Shown one piece after another: positions 7,202 through 10,447 of a stretch of DNA of 10,447 bases. Below the pieces are notes generated by a model, which was not told the origin of the DNA, ran no database searches, and worked only from the letters and a program-made list of their open reading frames with translations. Each line of letters opens with the position of its first letter. Position 1 is the stretch's first letter. The stretch comes from an uncultured Prevotella sp. (GTDB lineage: Bacteria > Bacteroidota > Bacteroidia > Bacteroidales > Bacteroidaceae): NCBI GenBank assembly GCA_934256705.1, contig CAKQPF010000087.1, forward strand, positions 1-10,447. The letters run 5' to 3'. The position numbers and the translations under genes are program-made.

Positions 7202-7792
7202 ATGGCAAAATTGAGTATGTCAGACAAAACCGAAACAGAACTGATCATCGACCTGCAAAAAGGATCTGTGAAAGCATTCAATGCTATCTATGAGCTTTAT
7301 GCCCGTAGATTGTATGCATTTTGTCTGAAATACACCAAGTCCAGACAGAATGCTGAAGAAATAGTGGAAGATACATTCGTATGGGTGTGGAACAACAGAG
7401 ATTCCATCAAGCAGGAGCCTTCCCTGAAGCCACTCCTCTTCCTGAAGACGAAGCATCTGCTCATCAATGCCTACCGGAAGGTGGTCAACTCGCCTATATA
7501 TGAAGACTACATGGACTATTTAGACCATAATGGCAACGACAATGCTGCAGACAGTCCGATGGAATATGACGAATTCATGAAGCAGTTGGATGAATGCATC
7601 AGCCAGTTGCCGAAAGCCCAGCAGCAGATTATACGACTATCCAAATTCGAACAACTCACAAATAAAGACATTGCAGAGCAACTGAATTACAGCGAGCAAA
7701 CAGTCAAAAACCAGTTGTCGATGGGATTGAAACAACTCAAATCATTGCTCCAGAAGAAAGGAAATTATCTGTTGATATTGCTTTTAATATAA
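7202..7792 (+). CDS. ECF-family RNA polymerase sigma factor
   Basis: A 196-residue extracytoplasmic-function sigma-70 factor, the usual size for this group. It would bind core RNA polymerase and direct it to specific promoters once released by its anti-sigma partner. Region 2 spans about residues 24-92 (AFNAIYELYARRLYAFCLKYTKSRQNAEEIVEDTFVWVW). Region 4 spans about 128-182, with LPKAQQQIIRLSKFEQLTNKDIAEQLNYSEQTVKNQL holding the helix-turn-helix. The short hydrophobic tail YLLILLLI is a feature I associate with Bacteroidetes ECF factors. The first ATG is used; an alternative at codon 6 (position 7217) cannot be excluded because neither start has a clear ribosome site. The FecR-type gene follows 52 bases downstream on the same strand, so the two are probably co-transcribed. 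Confidence 0.95.
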   Translation: MAKLSMSDKTETELIIDLQKGSVKAFNAIYELYARRLYAFCLKYTKSRQNAEEIVEDTFVWVWNNRDSIKQEPSLKPLLFLKTKHLLINAYRKVVNSPIYEDYMDYLDHNGNDNAADSPMEYDEFMKQLDECISQLPKAQQQIIRLSKFEQLTNKDIAEQLNYSEQTVKNQLSMGLKQLKSLLQKKGNYLLILLLI

Positions 7793-7844
7793 ATTAACGG
7801 TACGTATTGACCAATTTCTATGTATTACTATTAAAAGCAAAGGT

Positions 7845-8795
7845 ATGGCAGAGACAATAAAAAACAAGAAGAACGAACTGTCGGAACTAAGGCTGCGAGT
7901 AAACCAGAGTTCTGACGAACAACTCGAACAGGCTATGTATGAGGAATGGATGCATGGTATCATTCCTGATGCCCACGTCGGTGACGATGATCTCCGACGC
8001 ATACATGAGCGCACTGTCGGCAGAATCAAGATGCACAGGCTCACCACTCGCCATTTCTTGAGATATATGCAGATAGCAGCCTCGTTCCTGTTGCCGATCT
8101 GCCTGATATTCACCTTGTTCCTCTATCGTGAGAACCAGCAGTATGAGACCGCTCCAATGACTGAGATCATCACCCATAAGGATGACCAGGTCAATGTCAC
8201 CCTGCCAGACGGAACAGTGGTGGGAATGAACCAGATGTCAAAACTGAGGTATGCAATGCAGAATTTCACCAATGGAAAACGTGAGATATACTTCGACGGT
8301 GAGGGACATTATAAAGTGACGAAAGACCAGGAGCATCCTTTCATAATCCATTCGTTGGGAATGGAAATCAAGGTGCTCGGCACGGAGTTCAACTTTGTCA
8401 ACAGAGTGGATGACAACAAGGCAGAGATTGCCTTGATAAATGGATGCGTCAAGCTGACTTCCCTCGTTACGGGAAAGTCATACACCATGAGTCCGCAGGA
8501 GGTAGTCATCATCGACAAGAAGACCGGCAACATGGATATCCATCGTGTGGAGAACATCACCGATGCTACAGCATGGCAGCAGAAGCAGATAATATTCAGA
8601 AACGCTCACCTCAAGGATGTATTCGCAAATATCGAGAAAAGGTATAACGTAAACATAGAGTTTGAGGTTCGCGACACCGCTCGCTTCACCGGCACATTGC
8701 CTACCAACAACCTCAATGAGGCATTGAAGATCATCAAGCTCGCTTACGGATTTGACATCTCAAGTAAAGACCTGAAGCACTATGTCGTAAGGTAA
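7845..8795 (+). CDS. FecR-family anti-sigma factor
   Basis: A 316-residue single-pass inner-membrane protein of the FecR type. The cytoplasmic N-terminal part (1-70) would hold the sigma factor. One hydrophobic segment spans about 75-94 (MQIAASFLLPICLIFTLFLY). The periplasmic FecR domain (about 108-207) shows the family pattern VTLPDGTVV, SKLRYAM, REIYFDGEGHYKVTKD and IKVLGTEFN. A C-terminal DUF4974 domain (about 248-314) follows, beginning IIFRNAHLKDVFANIEKRYNV. In characterised systems this periplasmic part receives a signal from the STN domain of a TonB-dependent transporter. The adjacent SusC has no STN domain, so the signalling partner may be encoded elsewhere. AAAGG lies just upstream of the ATG. 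The gene is convergent with the cassette at 8857-9760, with 61 bases between stops. Confidence 0.95.
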   Translation: MAETIKNKKNELSELRLRVNQSSDEQLEQAMYEEWMHGIIPDAHVGDDDLRRIHERTVGRIKMHRLTTRHFLRYMQIAASFLLPICLIFTLFLYRENQQYETAPMTEIITHKDDQVNVTLPDGTVVGMNQMSKLRYAMQNFTNGKREIYFDGEGHYKVTKDQEHPFIIHSLGMEIKVLGTEFNFVNRVDDNKAEIALINGCVKLTSLVTGKSYTMSPQEVVIIDKKTGNMDIHRVENITDATAWQQKQIIFRNAHLKDVFANIEKRYNVNIEFEVRDTARFTGTLPTNNLNEALKIIKLAYGFDISSKDLKHYVVR

Positions 8796-8812
8796 GTGGC
8801 GGAATAATTGTT

Positions 8813-8856
8813 GTTTAGTGGTTTAGTTGAATGTAATAATTTGACCACCAAACCAC
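8813..8856. repeat. Core-plus-8-mer repeat element, copy 1
   Basis: The core GTTGAATGTAATAATTTGACCA (8826-8847) is shared with copy 2 at 9966-10030. On the left are inverted 8-mers (TGTTTAGTGGTTTAG); on the right is CCAAACCA. GTGGTTT (8818-8824) pairs with AAACCAC (8850-8856). The element fills most of the gap between the convergent fecR-type gene and the three-gene cassette, where it could also act as a shared terminator. The run of T expected after an intrinsic terminator is missing. Confidence 0.6.
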
Positions 8857-9078
8857 CTACCCCTTATGCTCTCTCCATATTTCTTCTGCCAGATATTTAT
8901 CGCTTCTGCAATGAAGGTCTGCCACTCCATCTTCGAGCAATGGAAGTAAATCAGATGTATAGAATATTTCCATAGCCTCTTCCATAGACACACCATGCAT
9001 CTTGGAAATCTCACAAATGATTCTGGAATACTTAGCTTCAAGAATTGCATGATATGCTTCGTCGTGAGTCTGCGTCAT
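8857..9078 (-). CDS. Small DUF3791-like protein, third gene of the ART-like cassette
   Basis: A 73-residue soluble, acidic protein: helical N-terminus, then SKMHGVSMEEAMEIFYTSDLLPLLEDGVADLHCRSDKYLAEEIWRE (25-70). The pattern 'helix, xxGVSxEEAxxIFY, LEDGxxDLHCRSDxYLAEEI' resembles DUF3791 (compare the YDVLHTFSKEYLMEDL of the first gene). The assignment is by pattern only and less certain than for the first gene. I start it at 9078 rather than at an in-frame ATG ten codons upstream. At 9078 the ATG overlaps the stop of the DUF3990 gene as ATGA (9078-9075), a classic coupled arrangement, and the extra ten residues would lie inside the preceding gene. Tight coupling to a predicted ADP-ribosyltransferase suggests a partner, antitoxin or accessory role, which is inference. 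Confidence 0.8.
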   Translation of the reverse strand: MTQTHDEAYHAILEAKYSRIICEISKMHGVSMEEAMEIFYTSDLLPLLEDGVADLHCRSDKYLAEEIWREHKG

Positions 9079-9545
9079 AATGGTAAGCTTTGTTTGAAGG
9101 TTAGACAATTATCCAATACGGCTTGGGAGCGGATGCAGATTTGATTATTTGGCTTTTCGTAAATCAAACGCTTTAGACATTCCTGTTTGCTTATGTCGCC
9201 TGCAAAATACAAATCCACAGTCCTAAAGACTTTGTCGTCAGCTATACCTCCAATAATAATATCATAGTCACCTACAATACGACCAGATCTGCATTCTGTT
9301 ACAAAGTCGAGCCAGTCCTCGTCATACTTGTGGAATGTAATAGCGTTCCACTGCGAGAATTCAGAATCCAATTCATACACATTTATAAATGCGCGTTTCC
9401 CTCTACGAATAAATCTGGCTGCATATTTATCAGCCTGATCATACATAGTCGTAACATAGAAACCTGGACCGAAATCAAGATACTGACGAGAGTGATGTAT
9501 GTCCGGAAATTCAATCTGGACAGTTGATGCGTGAAACACTTCCAT
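9075..9545 (-). CDS. DUF3990 protein, predicted ADP-ribosyltransferase-fold toxin or effector
   Basis: A 156-residue soluble protein without signal peptide or membrane segment. The N-terminus VFHASTVQIEFPD (3-15), then LDFGPGFYVTTMYDQADKYA (23-42), DYDIIIGGIADDKVF (93-107) and NNQICIRSQAVLD (133-145) follow the DUF3990 pattern. As I know it, that family belongs to the ADP-ribosyltransferase superfamily. By analogy with PARP-like H-Y-[E/D/Q] enzymes, His5, Tyr30 and Gln135 are the likely NAD-site triad; this alignment is mine and not computed. All three are present, so the protein looks intact. It would transfer ADP-ribose from NAD to an unknown target. Its ATG overlaps the upstream gene's TAA (TAATG, 9547-9543) and AGGAG lies about 10 bases ahead. 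Its stop overlaps the downstream start (ATGA). Toxin status is inferred from context. Confidence 0.85.
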   Translation of the reverse strand: MEVFHASTVQIEFPDIHHSRQYLDFGPGFYVTTMYDQADKYAARFIRRGKRAFINVYELDSEFSQWNAITFHKYDEDWLDFVTECRSGRIVGDYDIIIGGIADDKVFRTVDLYFAGDISKQECLKRLIYEKPNNQICIRSQAVLDNCLTFKQSLPL

Positions 9546-9760
9546 TACGCAAGCACTCCTTTCTCCCTCATGTAATCGGTGAGGTCCTCCATTAGGTATT
9601 CTTTGCTGAAAGTGTGTAGAACATCATAACTGGGTACTATGTATTCAGTAAGAATTCCAGAATCCTTCAGCTTACGATACACTTCACCAGCACTGATACC
9701 TAAGCGTCGGGCAAGATTACCAATGCAATAAGTTACGAAGTCTATATTGTTCTTACTCAT
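9545..9760 (-). CDS. DUF3791-family small protein, first gene of the ART-like cassette
   Basis: A 71-residue protein with the DUF3791 pattern: N-terminal FVTYCIGNLARRLGISAGEVYRKLKDSGILTEYIVPSYDVLHTFSKEYLMEDLTDYM (8-64). The family has no established biochemical role that I know of, but it is often encoded beside DUF3990 proteins. The helical GISAGEVYRKLKDSG segment (21-35) could be read as a short HTH-like unit, which would suit an autoregulatory antitoxin. This is speculation from sequence. It is the first gene after a promoter match at 9838-9845. Its TAA overlaps the DUF3990 start, so the two should be made in a coupled ratio. The first ATG is used; nothing nearer fits the conserved N-terminus. 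Confidence 0.87.
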   Translation of the reverse strand: MSKNNIDFVTYCIGNLARRLGISAGEVYRKLKDSGILTEYIVPSYDVLHTFSKEYLMEDLTDYMREKGVLA

Positions 9761-9837
9761 AGCGTACTGTATTTTCGTTTCACAATAATTATATATTCTG
9801 GCACCATCATGTAGTGTATATTCTACTTTCTCCTCTG

Positions 9838-9870
9838 CAAAGATAAAGATAATAATTTAGAATGAAGAAA
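9838..9870 (-). promoter_or_regulatory. Candidate promoter of the three-gene cassette
   Basis: Read on the minus strand, TATCTTTG (9845-9838) is an exact TAnnTTTG match. The -33 position holds only TTTC (9870-9867) with a 21-base spacer, so the upstream element is weak. Transcription would start near 9831, about 70 bases ahead of the first ATG at 9760. Confidence 0.5.
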
Positions 9871-9965
9871 GAAATAACTTTTTTTCTTGAAATAATAACT
9901 GTTTTTGCAAATGGCCACCTTTCTTTATCAGACAGCAATAGATGGAAATAATCTTGTGGGGTTAT

Positions 9966-10030
9966 CTTGTCGTTTACTTGAATGTAATATCTGACCATCA
10001 AACAACAAGACAACAAGACCACCAAACAAC
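9966..10030. repeat. Core-plus-8-mer repeat element, copy 2
   Basis: The core CTTGAATGTAATATCTGACCA (9977-9997) matches copy 1 (8826-8847) apart from a few changes and one gap. To its right are 8-mers TCAAACAA, CAAGACAA, CAAGACCA, CCAAACAA (9998-10029). To its left, CTTGTCGTTT (9966-9975) pairs with AAACAACAAG (10000-10009) with one mismatch. The arm sequences differ from copy 1 yet remain self-complementary. The two copies bracket the three-gene cassette in the same orientation. Confidence 0.6.
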
Positions 10031-10447
10031 ATAATCCTTGACCACGGATGATACGGATTGAACGGATGTTAGGTACTGTCTTCCAGGCAGCTGTTTACTT
10101 TATTATTGTAATCCTGAGACTTCGTCCCAGGTTGCTCTCGCTTCGCTCGGTATAGGCTTCCAGCCTAATCTTGCTGTTTCCTTATTCGCTTTGATTCGTT
10201 AGATTCGTGTTCCTCTTCTGTAAATACATATTCATTGGTGGTATTTTTGGAACACGAATTACTCGAATTGCACGAATGCCTTGCCAGTCGGCAAATCCTG
10301 TCAGGAAAGAAAATCCGTTAGATTCGCATAATCCGTGTTCGTCTTAACCACTGTGGTTAGGTAAAACATCAGTAATGTGTAAATAATAACTTCCGTAGTT
10401 TTCTGCGGTTAAGATCAACATTTGACGAGATAGTTCCATTTGGAGAG
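10031..10447. repeat. Repeat-rich non-coding region
   Basis: No gene is supported in this stretch. It contains a large imperfect inverted repeat, 10184-10213 against 10249-10277 (AGATTCGTGTTCC facing GGAACACGAATT), with a 35-base loop. It also holds a perfect 6-base hairpin at 10153-10167 (TAGGCT-TCC-AGCCTA), a CCTGAGA/TCCCAGG near-hairpin around 10111-10129, and an odd palindrome AACCAC-T-GTGGTT at 10346-10358. An ACGGAT-type stretch (10039-10070) faces ATCCGT-type sequence (10312-10342) in inverted orientation. ATCCGTG/ATTCGTG-type repeats of this kind are, in my experience, common intergenic elements in Bacteroidales. Confidence 0.6.

Noticed and set aside
9079..9108. Ten-codon N-terminal extension of the last cassette gene
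   Set aside because: The in-frame ATG at 9108 lies inside the DUF3990 gene, while the ATG at 9078 forms the ATGA coupling junction and begins the part that looks conserved.
9807..10025. Minus-strand reading frame of 72 codons upstream of the three-gene cassette
   Set aside because: It begins inside the 8-mer repeat element, covers the predicted cassette promoter, and shows no family pattern. Similar peptides arise from translating such repeats, so it is probably non-coding.
8813..10030. An insertion sequence carrying the three-gene cassette
   Set aside because: No transposase or integrase is encoded between the flanking elements and the repeats are not terminal inverted repeats, so only a flanking repeat pair is claimed.

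Overview
The window looks like chromosome from a gut-type Bacteroidales bacterium, most likely Prevotellaceae (Prevotella/Segatella-like). This rests on the SusC/SusD pair, an ECF sigma/FecR pair typical of Bacteroidetes, several matches to the Bacteroidetes promoter (TTTG around -33, TAnnTTTG at -7), and few strong Shine-Dalgarno sequences. The genus is inferred from general character; there is no marker gene.

Layout. 1-388 is non-coding and holds GC-rich hairpin repeats and a small repeat cluster around an odd palindrome. 389-1279 (-) is an EamA/DMT-type inner-membrane transporter with its own promoter. A strong hairpin at 1440-1472 ends the next unit. 1503-3185 (-) is a SusD/RagB surface lipoprotein and 3237-6464 (-) a SusC/RagA TonB-dependent outer-membrane channel; they form a two-gene operon transcribed susC then susD, separated by a perfect 16-bp tandem direct repeat. 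6465-7201 is a long divergent control region with one good promoter per direction and an array of degenerate 8-mers between them. 7202-7792 (+) is an ECF sigma factor and 7845-8795 (+) a FecR-type anti-sigma factor. 8857-9760 (-) is a compact three-gene cassette: DUF3791-type protein, DUF3990 protein (ADP-ribosyltransferase-like), then a second small DUF3791-like protein. Its genes are joined by TAATG and ATGA stop/start overlaps. 9761-10447 holds no convincing gene and is rich in repeats.

How the genes may work together. SusC and SusD should form a surface complex that captures a glycan or other large nutrient and imports it with TonB energy. The sigma/anti-sigma pair is the usual kind of switch for such loci, but this SusC lacks the N-terminal STN signalling domain, so the pair may answer to another transporter. 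No glycoside hydrolase or other degradative enzyme is in the window, so the substrate cannot be named.

Most noteworthy: an uninterrupted 11-G tract inside susC, where loss or gain of one G brings a stop codon within seven codons (possible phase-variable ON/OFF switch, or an assembly error); the coupled ART-like cassette; and a pair of repeat elements bracketing that cassette, each with a conserved core and inverted 8-mer arms that differ between copies but stay complementary within each copy.
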